Notes: generated by a model from the letters alone, not told the origin. A DNA stretch of 64,000 nucleotides from Rhizobium leguminosarum (GCF_004123835.1 NZ_MZMU01000003.1:868001-932000), one strand, 5' to 3'. Counted from the stretch's first letter, positions 9,917 to 18,784 are shown. A program made the numbers and translations.

Positions 9917-10531
9917 TCAGACCTTCAATCCGTAAGCGGCAAGATCGCTGCGCAGCTTCTCAGGCCCTGAAAACAGCACCGCATTCCAGCCAAAGGCTTT
10001 GGCGCCTTCGACATTGACCGGCGCGTCGTCGATGAAGATCGTCGCGGCCGGATCGAGGCCGAAACTTTTCGTATGCGTCTCGTAGATGGCGATATCGGGC
10101 TTGATCAGGCCGACATCGCCGGAAACGGTGACGCCGCGCGGTTTGGTCAGGAAGGGGAAGCGCGCCTGCGCCTCGCGGAAGGTGTCGGAGGCGAAGTTGG
10201 TGAGCATCGTCACGTCGCGCCCTTCGGAAATCAGCCCTTCCATGATCGCGACGCTATCGTCATAGGCGTGCGGCACCATCTCATGCCAATATTTGCGGAA
10301 GGCGCGGATATGCTCTTCGCGGGCAGGGTGCTGTTCGATCAGCAGCGCTTCGGCCTCCGCCCAGGTGCGGCCGCGGTCCTGCTCGATGTTCCAGTCATGG
10401 GTGCAGATATTGGCGAAGAACCAGTTGCGCTCGGTCTCATCCGGGATGAGGCGGCTGAAAGGCAGATGCGGATCGTAATGAATAAGGACTTTGCCGATGT
10501 CGAAAACGATATGTCTTATGTCGGTGGTCAT
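9917..10531 (-). CDS. HAD-family phosphatase, YihX-like
   Basis: A 204-residue HAD hydrolase with motif I HIVFDIGKVLIHYD. The nucleophile is D11, but position +2 is Gly instead of Asp, the DxG form seen in the YihX-type glucose-1-phosphatase branch. Motif II is LTNFASDT, the lysine is in GLIKPD and motif IV is FIDDAPVN. Of the two nearby ATGs I take 10531, which has AAGGG seven bases upstream; the one at 10537 overlaps the mutY stop as ATGA but has no space for a ribosome-binding site. It is co-transcribed with mutY. Confidence 0.85.
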   Translation of the reverse strand: MTTDIRHIVFDIGKVLIHYDPHLPFSRLIPDETERNWFFANICTHDWNIEQDRGRTWAEAEALLIEQHPAREEHIRAFRKYWHEMVPHAYDDSVAIMEGLISEGRDVTMLTNFASDTFREAQARFPFLTKPRGVTVSGDVGLIKPDIAIYETHTKSFGLDPAATIFIDDAPVNVEGAKAFGWNAVLFSGPEKLRSDLAAYGLKV

Positions 10532-10533
10532 GG

Positions 10534-11637
10534 TCATCCCTTGGATGTTTTAAACGCGAGAGGAATAGCCGCTGCGATCGCTTTTTTCATGATGGTCGGC
10601 AAGGCCTGGGCTTCAAGATTTGTAACCGGCTCCCACCATCCGTCATTCGGGCCGTCATCCATGGCGACCTTGGCAGCGACGGCCGCACGCCAGATCGAAA
10701 GCCTGAGCTCAAAATGGGTGAAGACATGGACGACGGTGCCAGAGAACTGCCATGCCGCTTCGAAGGGCGCGGCGGCAGCCGAGGTCTCGCCGTCGATGCG
10801 CGCCGTCCACGCCGTCGTCGGCACCTCGGTCATGCCGCCGAGCAAGCCGCTGTCGATGCGCCGCCGCAACAGGATCTCGCCATCACCGGTCACCGCGATG
10901 AAAGCCGCGCCATATCTGACCGGCTTCTCCTTCTTCGCCGCCTTGACCGGAAAGAGCTCGGGATCGGAAAGTTTGAGCGCCTCGCAGGCACCCCGGAACG
11001 GACAGAGCGAACAGGCCGGCCGCTTCGGCGTGCAGATCGTCGCCCCCAGATCCATCATCGCCTGGGCGAAATCGCCGGGCCGTGTCGCGGGCGTCAGCAG
11101 CGCCACCTTCTCTCTCATCGCCGGCTTTGCGGCCGGAAGCGGCGTGGTGATCGCATAAAGCCTGGAGATCACCCGCTCGACATTGCCGTCCATGACCGCG
11201 GCCTGCCGGTTGAAGGCGATGGCCGCGACGGCCGCTGCCGTATAGTCGCCGATGCCGGGGAGCGACTTCAGGCCCTCTTCGGTATCGGGAAAGATGCCGC
11301 CATGCTCGTTCGCCACCGCTTCGGCGCATTTCTTCAAGTTGCGGGCCCGCGCATAATAACCAAGCCCTGCCCAGGCGGCCATCACCGCGTCGTTTTCGGC
11401 TGCGGCAAGATCGGTCACCTCCGGCCACCGCTCAAGAAACCGCTCGAAATAGGGTTTGACCGCCTGCACCGTCGTCTGCTGCAGCATCACCTCGGACAGC
11501 CAGACGCGATAGGGGTCGGCCTTGACGCCGCGGGCCGCCATGCCGGGCGAAACGCGCCAGGGCAGGTCGCGGTGGTGGCGATCGTACCAGTCGAGCAGGG
11601 GCTTGGCTAAGGGCGTGTCGAGTGTGGTGATCGTCAT
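10534..11637 (-). CDS. mutY: A/G-specific adenine glycosylase
   Basis: A 367-residue MutY. The catalytic E49 is in WLSEVMLQQT, and the helix-hairpin-helix LPGIGDYTAAAVAAIAF leads to the catalytic D150 (AVMDGNVERV). The [4Fe-4S] cysteines C202, C209, C212 and C218 have the expected C-x6-C-x2-C-x5-C spacing. The C-terminal 130 residues form a NUDIX-like domain that reads 8-oxoG. It removes adenine mispaired with 8-oxoguanine. I start at the ATG at 11637, giving the usual MutY N-terminus; the open frame to 12057 is antisense to the dciA-like gene. It is divergent from that gene. Confidence 0.95.
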   Translation of the reverse strand: MTITTLDTPLAKPLLDWYDRHHRDLPWRVSPGMAARGVKADPYRVWLSEVMLQQTTVQAVKPYFERFLERWPEVTDLAAAENDAVMAAWAGLGYYARARNLKKCAEAVANEHGGIFPDTEEGLKSLPGIGDYTAAAVAAIAFNRQAAVMDGNVERVISRLYAITTPLPAAKPAMREKVALLTPATRPGDFAQAMMDLGATICTPKRPACSLCPFRGACEALKLSDPELFPVKAAKKEKPVRYGAAFIAVTGDGEILLRRRIDSGLLGGMTEVPTTAWTARIDGETSAAAAPFEAAWQFSGTVVHVFTHFELRLSIWRAAVAAKVAMDDGPNDGWWEPVTNLEAQALPTIMKKAIAAAIPLAFKTSKG

Positions 11638-11745
11638 GATTTGCCGCGATGAGGGGAAGTGCCTATACTTGGCGAAGCAATGCCGCGCGATCAAGTCGCC
11701 TGTGCGAGTTGGCATGCGAATTGGCGGCGTCGCTGAAGGGTTTCG

Positions 11746-12243
11746 ATGAGTTATCCACGCAAAGGTGCAAAGCAGATTTCCGAGCTGGCGAACGGGCTGA
11801 TCGATCCCGTGCTTGCGAGGCGCGCCGGCATCAATACGGCGCTGCTCGGCTCGTGGAGCGAAATCGCCGGCGAGGATTTCGCCGATTGCACCCGGCCGGA
11901 AAAGATCGCCTGGGCCCGCGGCGGCAATGAGACCGGCGGCTTCCGCCCCGGCGTGCTGACGATTGCCTGCGAAGGCGCGCGTGCACTCTTCCTCACCCAT
12001 GCCCAGGGCGAACTCATCCAGCGCATCAACAGCTTCTTCGGCTTTGCCGCCGTCCACCAGATCCGCATCGTCCAGAAGCCGGTCTCACAAGCCATCCGCC
12101 GCTCCCGCACCCCGCCGCCGCTGAAAGGCGAAGCCGCCCGCAAGCTCGAAGGCATGATGGAGGGCATCGAGAACGACAAGCTGCGCCAGGCGATCCAGCG
12201 CTTAGGGACCGCGGTGATGGGGAAGCGGGGAAATCAACGCTAA
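11746..12243 (+). CDS. DUF721 / DciA-like protein
   Basis: A 165-residue basic protein with the DUF721 core (LGSWSEIAGEDFADCTRPEKIAW, then LTIACEGARALFLTHAQGELIQRINSFFG) and a basic C-terminal tail. DUF721 includes DciA, the bacterial loader or operator of the replicative helicase DnaB, and related rhizobial proteins; whether this copy performs that role is inference. It lies between mutY (divergent) and dsbA/smc, an order I recognise from related rhizobia. Here a toxin-antitoxin insertion separates it from dsbA. Confidence 0.8.
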   Translation: MSYPRKGAKQISELANGLIDPVLARRAGINTALLGSWSEIAGEDFADCTRPEKIAWARGGNETGGFRPGVLTIACEGARALFLTHAQGELIQRINSFFGFAAVHQIRIVQKPVSQAIRRSRTPPPLKGEAARKLEGMMEGIENDKLRQAIQRLGTAVMGKRGNQR

Positions 12244-12323
12244 CCCTTTACGGTCATGGGTTGCCAACCTGAACTGCACTCGCCGTGAACCACAAGCGTT
12301 GACTTCAGCTAAGCGAATTCCTT

Positions 12324-12352
12324 TTGCTGATCCGCGTAAGGTCGTGCTAGAT
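12324..12352 (+). promoter_or_regulatory. putative promoter of the VbhA/Fic module
   Basis: TTGCTG, 17 bases, CTAGAT resembles the rhizobial housekeeping promoter. The predicted start point falls within a base or two of the ATG at 12361, and no ribosome-binding site precedes that ATG, so the message may be leaderless. Confidence 0.4.
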
Positions 12353-12360
12353 TCTGACTC

Positions 12361-12558
12361 ATGACGAGCAAAACGCCCAAGTTGACCCGCAACGCCAAGA
12401 CCGGCGGCCTGACCCAGGCCAGTGCCGAAAAGATCAGTGCGGTTGAAGGCCTGGTCCTCAGCCCGCGCATGCGCAAGCTCCTCGCCGAGACCAAGGATCA
12501 GCCGCCCGAAGAACGTCGCCAGGCGATCCGCGCACAGTTCACGCGCAAGTCCGCCTAA
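12361..12558 (+). CDS. VbhA-like antitoxin of a Fic module
   Basis: A 65-residue protein with the single-helix inhibitory segment of VbhA-type antitoxins, TQASAEKISAVEGLVLSP. The SAVEG core resembles the (S/T)xxxE(G/N) motif whose glutamate blocks the Fic active site, although the residue four before the glutamate is Ile, with a Ser one place later. It is encoded directly before the Fic gene in the same reading frame, separated only by TAA and one codon. It probably holds the toxin inactive by protein binding. Confidence 0.8.
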   Translation: MTSKTPKLTRNAKTGGLTQASAEKISAVEGLVLSPRMRKLLAETKDQPPEERRQAIRAQFTRKSA

Positions 12559-12561
12559 GCG

Positions 12562-13128
12562 TTGGTCTATACCGCCGAATCCGATCCCCTCTGTTATCCG
12601 GGCACGACCGTGCTCCGCAACAAACTGGACCTCACGGACCAGAGCGAGCTCGACGAGTTCGAGACAACGATGTTCGTGCTCCGCTCGGAAGAACCTTGGC
12701 CGGAGGGTAACCTGGATGTCACCCACTATCTCGCCCTTCATCATCACTATGATTGGGGCGGTGAGATCCGCACCATCCGTATCGGTAAGGGTGGCAACTG
12801 GTTCTGCTACCCGGAATTTATCGCAAACGAGCTTAATCGGATTTTCCAGGAGCTGGCGCGGGCGGATTATTTCGAAGGTCTGACACCGGCTGACTTTGCC
12901 GCTCAGGCGGCGCACCTCCTTGCCGAAATTAACGCCATCCACCCGTTCCGTGAAGGCAATGGCCGCACCCAATTGACCTTTCTCGCGCTTCTGGCCAGGC
13001 ATGTCGGCCTGCCATTCAATGCCGAAGTGCTTGATCGTGAATGTGTCATCGAGGCCATGATCGAGAGCTTTGCGGGCTCCGAGCAGCCGCTAGCGACGCT
13101 GATCCTCGACATCGTCACCGAACCTTGA
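12562..13128 (+). CDS. Fic-family AMP-transferase toxin (class I)
   Basis: A 188-residue Fic protein with the full catalytic motif HPFREGNGR starting at H127, and the class I N-terminus YPGTTVLRNKLDLTDQSELDEFE. Active Fic proteins AMPylate target proteins, DNA gyrase and topoisomerase IV in the VbhT/FicT branch. The only start consistent with the family's N-terminus is the TTG at 12562, three bases after the antitoxin stop; the next ATG (12670) would remove the N-terminal helices. The weak start may keep toxin below antitoxin. The catalytic motif is intact. The module is an insertion between dciA-like and dsbA. Confidence 0.87.
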   Translation: MVYTAESDPLCYPGTTVLRNKLDLTDQSELDEFETTMFVLRSEEPWPEGNLDVTHYLALHHHYDWGGEIRTIRIGKGGNWFCYPEFIANELNRIFQELARADYFEGLTPADFAAQAAHLLAEINAIHPFREGNGRTQLTFLALLARHVGLPFNAEVLDRECVIEAMIESFAGSEQPLATLILDIVTEP

Positions 13129-13220
13129 CGCTAACCTCTTGAATATTCCTCGGCGGTGTAGAGGCACTGGCGATCGAACACCTCGGATGCCATACTTGTA
13201 TAGCAGACGGGAGAAAAATC

Positions 13221-13445
13221 ATGCTGGTCCTGCGGTTGCCGCCCGAAATTGAAGCGCGGCTCAATGAGCTTTCCAGGCGTACCGGCCGCAGCAAGAGCTT
13301 CTATGCGCGTCAAGCCATCCTCGCGCATCTCGACGACCTCGAAGATATCTATCTTGCCGAAAAACGCCTGGAAGAGCTTCGTCGCGACGAGAGCGATACC
13401 GTGCCTCTGGCCGAGCTGTTGGCGCGTCATGGCTTGGACAACTGA
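13221..13445 (+). CDS. ribbon-helix-helix antitoxin, RelB/DinJ-like
   Basis: A 74-residue RHH protein: strand MLVLRLPPEIEARLNEL, then the helix pair with RTGRSKSFYARQAILAHLDDLEDIYLAEKRLEEL, then a C-terminal toxin-binding tail ending AELLARHGLDN. GGGAGAAAAATC precedes the ATG. Such proteins dimerise, bind their own promoter and neutralise a RelE-type toxin encoded immediately downstream. Here only a stub of that toxin remains, so this antitoxin is an orphan. Confidence 0.82.
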   Translation: MLVLRLPPEIEARLNELSRRTGRSKSFYARQAILAHLDDLEDIYLAEKRLEELRRDESDTVPLAELLARHGLDN

Positions 13446-13566
13446 GTTTCATCGAGCGGCCGATACGAGGTGGGCAGCCGCCGCGATGTCTGCCGATGAA
13501 ATCGGGCAAAACCTCCAATTCTGCAATTTTTGGTCTAGTCGTCTTCCCGCGGTCACAATTCTTTGA
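13429..13566 (+). pseudogene. 5' stub of a RelE-type toxin gene
   Basis: An ATG at 13429 overlaps the antitoxin 3' end in the usual way and begins MAWTTEFHRAAD, as many RelE/ParE toxins do. After about 15 residues the similarity ends; the frame runs to a stop with no further RelE-like pattern (no RxxxGxYR core). I read it as a toxin gene truncated by deletion. Confidence 0.5.
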
Positions 13567-13655
13567 AGGAAGTTGGCCAACCGTGCCTTGTGAGCGGCCG
13601 TCAGCCGTTATATCGCACAGTCACGCCGTCAATCTCATTACGTTATGGGGAATCC

Positions 13656-14432
13656 ATGCAGATGTCCGAAATGCAACTGACGAAACGCCGCCTGCTCAGC
13701 GGTATCGCCATCGCCGCAGCTGCCGTAGCGCTTGTCGCCTGCAACGACAGCAAGGACGCTGCCGATGCTTCGTCCTCCGGCAAGACCATGGCTGATGGCA
13801 CCAATGTCGATACCATGCAGACGGCGGCCACAGCGGCGACCGAAATGCCGGAGTCTGACGGCGATGTCGACATGACAGAAGTGCTGAAGCCCGGCGCACT
13901 GCCGGAAATGGCGCTTGGCAAGGCCGACGCCCCGGTCAAGATCGTCGAATATATGTCGATGACCTGCCCGCATTGCGCCCATTTCCACAACACCACCTTC
14001 GACACGATCAAGCAGAAATATGTCGACAACGGCAAGGTGCAGTTCATCATCCGCGAATTCCCCTTCGACCCGCGCGCTGCCGCCGCCTTCATGCTCGCCC
14101 GCTGCAATTCTTCCAATCCGGAGCAGTTGAGCACGCCGGAACAGTATTTCCCGATGGTTTCGATGCTGTTCAAGCAGCAGCAGATCTGGGCCGCCGCCGA
14201 TGATGGCCGCGCCGCACTGCTGCAGATGTCGAAGCTTGCCGGATTTACTGAGGATAGCTTCACGAAATGCTTGACGAACCAGAAGCTTCTGGATGAAGTG
14301 AATGCCACGCGGGAAAGAGGTTCCAAGGATTTCGGCGTCAACGCCACCCCGACTTTCCTGATCAATGGCAAGCGCTACTCTGGAGACATGCCGGTTGACA
14401 CCTTGTCGAAGCTCATCGACAGCCTGCTCTGA
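13656..14432 (+). CDS. DsbA-family thiol:disulfide oxidoreductase, lipoprotein
   Basis: A 258-residue protein. A signal sequence ends in the lipobox LVAC (C29), and an acidic Ala/Ser-rich linker leads to a thioredoxin-fold DsbA domain. The active site is C104-PH-C107 in MTCPHCAHFH, and NATPTFLINGKRY is the cis-proline loop. The CPHC pair is the oxidising DsbA type; Com1-like lipoproteins share this layout. It would act in the periplasm, anchored to a membrane. The ATG at 13656 has GGGGA five bases upstream. It precedes smc as in related rhizobia. Confidence 0.9.
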   Translation: MQMSEMQLTKRRLLSGIAIAAAAVALVACNDSKDAADASSSGKTMADGTNVDTMQTAATAATEMPESDGDVDMTEVLKPGALPEMALGKADAPVKIVEYMSMTCPHCAHFHNTTFDTIKQKYVDNGKVQFIIREFPFDPRAAAAFMLARCNSSNPEQLSTPEQYFPMVSMLFKQQQIWAAADDGRAALLQMSKLAGFTEDSFTKCLTNQKLLDEVNATRERGSKDFGVNATPTFLINGKRYSGDMPVDTLSKLIDSLL

Positions 14433-14510
14433 ACCGGATCGTTTCGATAGAACGGGCGACGACGAAAGCCGTGCGCCCGTTTTTCGTTTTCAGCGCAGTT
14501 TGCAGGTGTG

Positions 14511-14630
14511 GCCCCCTCATCCGCCTGCCGGCACCTTCTCCCCGCTGGGGCGAAGGGGATTTGCCGCAGCGTCTCGATTCCCTCTTCTGCCCAGCGGGGA
14601 GAAGGTGCCCGTAGGGCGGATGAGGGGGCT
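14511..14630. repeat. rhizobial palindromic element, full copy
   Basis: Left arm CCCCCTCATCCGCCTGCC..CACCTTCTCCCC and right arm GGGGAGAAGGTGCCCGTAGGGCGGATGAGGGG are inverted copies around a short core. The same element recurs at 22236-22362, 24781-25100, 25182-25230 and, diverged, at 38034-38215. It lies between dsbA and smc and can fold into a long RNA hairpin. Confidence 0.85.
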
Positions 14631-14651
14631 TCCTGCCGTGGATATTTCCGC

Positions 14652-17600
14652 ATGAAGTTCAACAAGCTGCGCCTGGTCGGCTTCAAATCCTTCGTCGAGC
14701 CGACGGAATTCATCATCGAGCGCGGGCTGACGGGCGTTGTCGGCCCGAACGGCTGCGGCAAGTCGAACCTCGTCGAGGCGCTGCGCTGGGTGATGGGCGA
14801 AAATTCCTACAAGAACATGCGCGCCTCCGGCATGGACGACGTGATCTTCTCGGGCTCGGGAAACCGCCCGGCGCGCAATACCGCCGAAGTGGCGCTCTAT
14901 CTCGACAATGGCGAACGCACCGCGCCTGCCGCCTTCAACGACAGCGACGAGATCCAGGTCACCCGCCGCATCGAGCGTGAACAGGGCTCGCTCTATCGCA
15001 TCAACGGCAAGGAAAGCCGCGCCAAGGACGTGCAGCTGCTGTTTGCCGATGCCTCCACCGGCGCGCGTTCGCCGTCGATGGTCGGGCAGGGGCGTATCGG
15101 CGAGCTGATCCAGGCAAAGCCGCAGGCCCGCCGCCAGCTGCTCGAAGAGGCGGCCGGCATTTCAGGCCTGCATTCCCGCCGCCACGAGGCCGAGCTGCGG
15201 CTGCGCGCCGCCGAAGGCAATCTCGAGCGCCTCGACGACGTCACCTCGCAGCTCGAAAGCCAGATCGAGAGCCTGAAGCGCCAGGCCCGCCAGGCAAACC
15301 GCTTCAAGACGCTGTCTGCCGATATCCGCGCCCGCGAAGCGATGCTGCTGCATATCCGCTGGGTGCAGGCCAAGGAGGCCGAGGCCGAGGCCGACAGCGC
15401 GCTGAACCAGGCGACCTCCGTCGTCGCCGAAAAGGCGCAGATGCAGATGGAGGCGGTAAAGAACCAGGGTATCGCCAGCCTGAAGCTGCCGGAACTGCGC
15501 GAGGGCGAGGCCCGTGCCGCCGCCGCCCTGCAGCGCCTGCAGATCGCCAGAAGCCAGCTGGAGGAAGATGCCGGCCGCATCCTGCGCCGCCGCGACGAGC
15601 TGACCCGCCGTCTCGCCCAGCTTGCGGAGGATATAAGCCGCGAAGAGCGGCTGGTGGCCGACAATGCCGTCATCCTGGCGAGGCTCGATGCCGAAGAGGC
15701 GGAGATTTCGGAAATCCTCGCCGATTCCGGCCGTTATGCCGAGGAAACCCGCGAGGCCTTCGAGGGTGCGGCGGCAAAACTTGCCGACAGCGAGCGCATC
15801 TTCACCCAGCTGACGGCCGAGCGCGCCGAGGCCGCCGCCGGCCGCAACCAGCTGGAACGCGCCATCCGCGATCTCACGGACCGGCGGATGCGCCTCGAAC
15901 GCCAGATGGATGAGGCAAACCAGGAACTGTCAGCCGTCGGCGAGAAGATCGCCGGCCTGCCCGATCCCGACGAAAAACGCGCCATCGTCGAAGCCGGCGA
16001 GATCGCCGTCGCCGATGCGGAGGCCGCGGTGCAGGCGGTCGATCAGGCGCTTGCCGGCGCTCGCCAGACCGAGGCACTGTCGCGCGCGCCGGTCGAGCAG
16101 GCCCGTTCGAGCCTGAATGCGCTGGAAACCGAGGCGCGCACCATTTCCCGCATGCTCGCCGCCGGTGCTGCTGCCGGCAAATTTCCGCCGGTTGCCGACG
16201 AGCTGAAGGTCGATCGCGGCTTCGAGACGGCACTCGGTGCCGCCCTCGGCGACGATCTGGAATCGCCGCTCGATGCCGAGGCGCCGGCCCATTGGTCGGA
16301 TAATGGCGATGGCGCCAGCGATCCAGCACTTCCATCCGGTGTTGCGCCGCTGCTTGCCCATGTCCGCGCGCCCGCCGCACTCACCCGCCGGCTGCGTCAG
16401 ATCGGCCTGGTGGCGGAAGGCGATGCTGAGTCGCTGATCGCGTTGCTGAAGCCCGGCCAGCGGCTGGTGACGAAAGAGGGTGCGGTCTATCGCTGGGACG
16501 GCCATGTCACCGGTGCCGATGCCCCGAGTGCTGCGGCGCTCCGCCTTGCCCAGAAGAACCGCCTGGCCGAACTCGAAAGCGAAGCAGCCCTTGCCCGCGA
16601 TGTGCTTGCCGAAGCCGAGGAACGGCAGGCAGCCGCTGCCGAAGCGATCCGCGCCGAGGAGCGCCGGCTTGCCGAGGCGCGCGATATGAGCCGTCTTTCG
16701 GCACGTCATCTCACTGAGGCGCGCGATGCGCTTGTTGCCGCCGAGCGTGCCTCCGGTGATCTCATCCGCCGCCGCGATGTCGTCAGCGAGGCCGCCAGCC
16801 AGCTGCGCGCGCAGCTGGAGGAGATCGCCATTCAGGAAGAGAATGCCCGCATCGAGCTGGAGGACGCGCCTGATCTGACTGATATCGACGAGCGGCTGCG
16901 GTTCCAGCAGGCGGAAGTTGCGACCGATCGCGGCGCGCTGGCCGAAAGCCGCGCCCGCCATGAAAGTCTGGCGAGGGAAAACGAAGCCCGCCAGCGCCGC
17001 ATCATGGCGATCGGCCAGGAGCGCGACACCTGGCGCCAGCGGGTGGCAAGTGCCGAGGATCATGTCGCGACGCTGCGCGAGCGCGAGGAAGAGGCGCGCG
17101 AAGAGGCAGCCGAGCTCGAATTGGCGCCGGATGAATTCGACGACAAGCGCCGCGCCCTGCTCAGCGAATTGCAGAAGGCCGAGGAGGCGCGCCGAAAGGC
17201 CAGCGATCTGCTGGCCGAGGCCGAACGCATCCAGCGCGAAGCCGACCAGAAGGCGACGACGGCGCTGTCGGAACTTGCCGAATGCCGTGAACGCCGCGGC
17301 CGCGCCGAGGAGCGCCTCGTCTCCGCCCGCGAGAAGCGGCAGGAAAGCGAAGGCCGCATCCGCGAGGTCCTGAACGTCGCCCCGCATGAAGCGCTGCAGC
17401 TGACCGGCCGCCCGACCATGCAGGCGCTTCCCGATCCGCGCGAAGTCGAGCGCGAGCTGGAACGCCTGAGGATCGAGCGCGAGCGGCTGGGTGCTGTCAA
17501 CCTGCGCGCCGACGAGGAGCAGAAGGAGCTGAGCGAGAAGCTCGAAGCGCTGATCAAGGAACGCGACGACGTCATCGATGCGATCCGCAAGCTGCGCGGC

Positions 17601-18113
17601 GCCATCCAGAGCCTCAATCGCGAGGGCCGCGAACGGCTGATTGCCGCCTTCGACATCGTCAACGCCCAGTTCCAGCGGCTGTTCACCCATCTTTTCGGCG
17701 GCGGCACCGCCGAGCTGCAGCTGATCGAATCCGACGATCCGCTTGAAGCCGGCCTCGAAATTCTCGCCCGTCCGCCCGGCAAGAAGCCGCAGACCATGAC
17801 GCTGCTATCCGGCGGCGAACAGGCGCTGACGGCAATGGCGCTGATCTTCGCCGTCTTCCTCACCAATCCGGCGCCGATCTGCGTGCTCGACGAAGTGGAC
17901 GCGCCGCTCGACGACCATAATGTGGAGCGCTACTGCAATCTGATGGACGAAATGGCGGCCTCCACCGAAACCCGCTTCGTCATTATCACCCACAATCCGA
18001 TCACCATGGCCCGCATGAACCGCCTCTTCGGCGTCACCATGGCCGAGCAGGGCGTCTCCCAACTCGTCTCCGTCGACCTGCAAATGGCCGAGCGCCTGCG
18101 CGAGATTGCCTGA
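14652..18113 (+). CDS. smc: chromosome segregation protein SMC
   Basis: A 1153-residue SMC. The N-terminal ATPase half has Walker A GPNGCGKSN at 31-39. Two long Arg/Ala/Glu-rich coiled coils surround a hinge at about 515-635 (GFETALGAALGDDL through EGAVYRWDGHVTG), and the C-terminal half has the ABC signature LLSGGEQALTAMAL and Walker B ICVLDEVDAPLDD. It forms the ScpAB condensin that organises and segregates the chromosome. I start at MKFNKLRLVGFKSF (14652), the family's usual N-terminus, although there is no clear ribosome-binding site; upstream codons lie in the repeat. Confidence 0.96.
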   Translation: MKFNKLRLVGFKSFVEPTEFIIERGLTGVVGPNGCGKSNLVEALRWVMGENSYKNMRASGMDDVIFSGSGNRPARNTAEVALYLDNGERTAPAAFNDSDEIQVTRRIEREQGSLYRINGKESRAKDVQLLFADASTGARSPSMVGQGRIGELIQAKPQARRQLLEEAAGISGLHSRRHEAELRLRAAEGNLERLDDVTSQLESQIESLKRQARQANRFKTLSADIRAREAMLLHIRWVQAKEAEAEADSALNQATSVVAEKAQMQMEAVKNQGIASLKLPELREGEARAAAALQRLQIARSQLEEDAGRILRRRDELTRRLAQLAEDISREERLVADNAVILARLDAEEAEISEILADSGRYAEETREAFEGAAAKLADSERIFTQLTAERAEAAAGRNQLERAIRDLTDRRMRLERQMDEANQELSAVGEKIAGLPDPDEKRAIVEAGEIAVADAEAAVQAVDQALAGARQTEALSRAPVEQARSSLNALETEARTISRMLAAGAAAGKFPPVADELKVDRGFETALGAALGDDLESPLDAEAPAHWSDNGDGASDPALPSGVAPLLAHVRAPAALTRRLRQIGLVAEGDAESLIALLKPGQRLVTKEGAVYRWDGHVTGADAPSAAALRLAQKNRLAELESEAALARDVLAEAEERQAAAAEAIRAEERRLAEARDMSRLSARHLTEARDALVAAERASGDLIRRRDVVSEAASQLRAQLEEIAIQEENARIELEDAPDLTDIDERLRFQQAEVATDRGALAESRARHESLARENEARQRRIMAIGQERDTWRQRVASAEDHVATLREREEEAREEAAELELAPDEFDDKRRALLSELQKAEEARRKASDLLAEAERIQREADQKATTALSELAECRERRGRAEERLVSAREKRQESEGRIREVLNVAPHEALQLTGRPTMQALPDPREVERELERLRIERERLGAVNLRADEEQKELSEKLEALIKERDDVIDAIRKLRGAIQSLNREGRERLIAAFDIVNAQFQRLFTHLFGGGTAELQLIESDDPLEAGLEILARPPGKKPQTMTLLSGGEQALTAMALIFAVFLTNPAPICVLDEVDAPLDDHNVERYCNLMDEMAASTETRFVIITHNPITMARMNRLFGVTMAEQGVSQLVSVDLQMAERLREIA

Positions 18114-18189
18114 GGTTTCGTGAGGAGAGTCTTTGCGGTCTCCTGCGTTAGGGAAGGGCGACATTTCTTATTTTCACGGTCCGGCAGTG

Positions 18190-18335
18190 CTCGCGGCGTG
18201 GATCCTCGGGTCAAGCCCGAGGATGACGGAGGTGGGGAACCTGTTGACCAAGACAATGCTCCGGGCGTCTCCCCTCTTGCCATCGCGCCCTCCGTCTCCG
18301 TCATGCTCGGGCTTGACCCGAGGCATCCATGGAGC
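18190..18335. repeat. palindromic repeat pair
   Basis: GGATCCTCGGGTCAAGCC..GAGGATGACGG (about 18198-18230) and its inverse, CGTCATGCTCGGGCTTGACC..GAGGCATCC (about 18298-18330), face each other. Related units lie at 18943-19028, 56023-56107 and 38250-38280. Confidence 0.65.
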
Positions 18336-18540
18336 CGCCGAGCGCAGACGCAATTTCAGCAAAGGTGCGGCGCGGTTTTGCGTTCAGATATTGTGTAAAA
18401 TCAAGGGGCGAGCAATAAACACCAAAAAAGGTCGGCTCTCTTGCCCCTTGTACCCCATTTGGGTGATGCTCTTTTCGCTGACTTGCATTAGAAGTTGTTT
18501 CAACGCAACCTAATTACTCTGCTGGAAAGCGGGCGACCAA

Positions 18541-18784
18541 AGGTTGCGCATTGTCGAATTTGCGTGCGGTTTTCCGGGCGAGGGCAAGAACCGGAAGCCG
18601 TTGGAGCAAATCCAGGGAAGTAGCGATCTATTTTCCAGGAATTGCGTAGAACGAAGGTCAGAACGGTTCTGTTTTACAAAAAAGCTGAACCGTTCCTGGG
18701 TTGAGGGACCCCCCGTCCAGTTTTCCTGGCTGGACGGAAACAAGGCTTTGCGGGACATTGTTGCAGTCCCGCAAAGCTTTTTTT
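18541..18784 (+). ncRNA. candidate structured small RNA (5' end not determined)
   Basis: Three consecutive hairpins point to a plus-strand transcript. GAACGGTTC (18661-18669) pairs with GAACCGTTC (18687-18695), and CCAGGAA just upstream can extend this with TTCCTGG. CCGTCCAG (18713-18720) pairs with CTGGACGG (18730-18737). A perfect 12-bp stem plus seven T forms a textbook intrinsic terminator at 18745-18784. There is no open frame with a ribosome-binding site upstream, and smc ends 550 bp earlier behind a repeat. The 5' boundary is a guess; I see no convincing promoter. It matches no RNA family I can name (not 6S, tmRNA, RNase P or SRP RNA). It could instead be the 3' end of a longer untranslated transcript. 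Confidence 0.55.
18745..18784 (+). terminator. intrinsic terminator of the candidate RNA
   Basis: GCTTTGCGGGAC (18745-18756), a nine-base loop, then GTCCCGCAAAGC (18766-18777), followed by seven T. It is the strongest Rho-independent terminator in the window. Confidence 0.9.
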
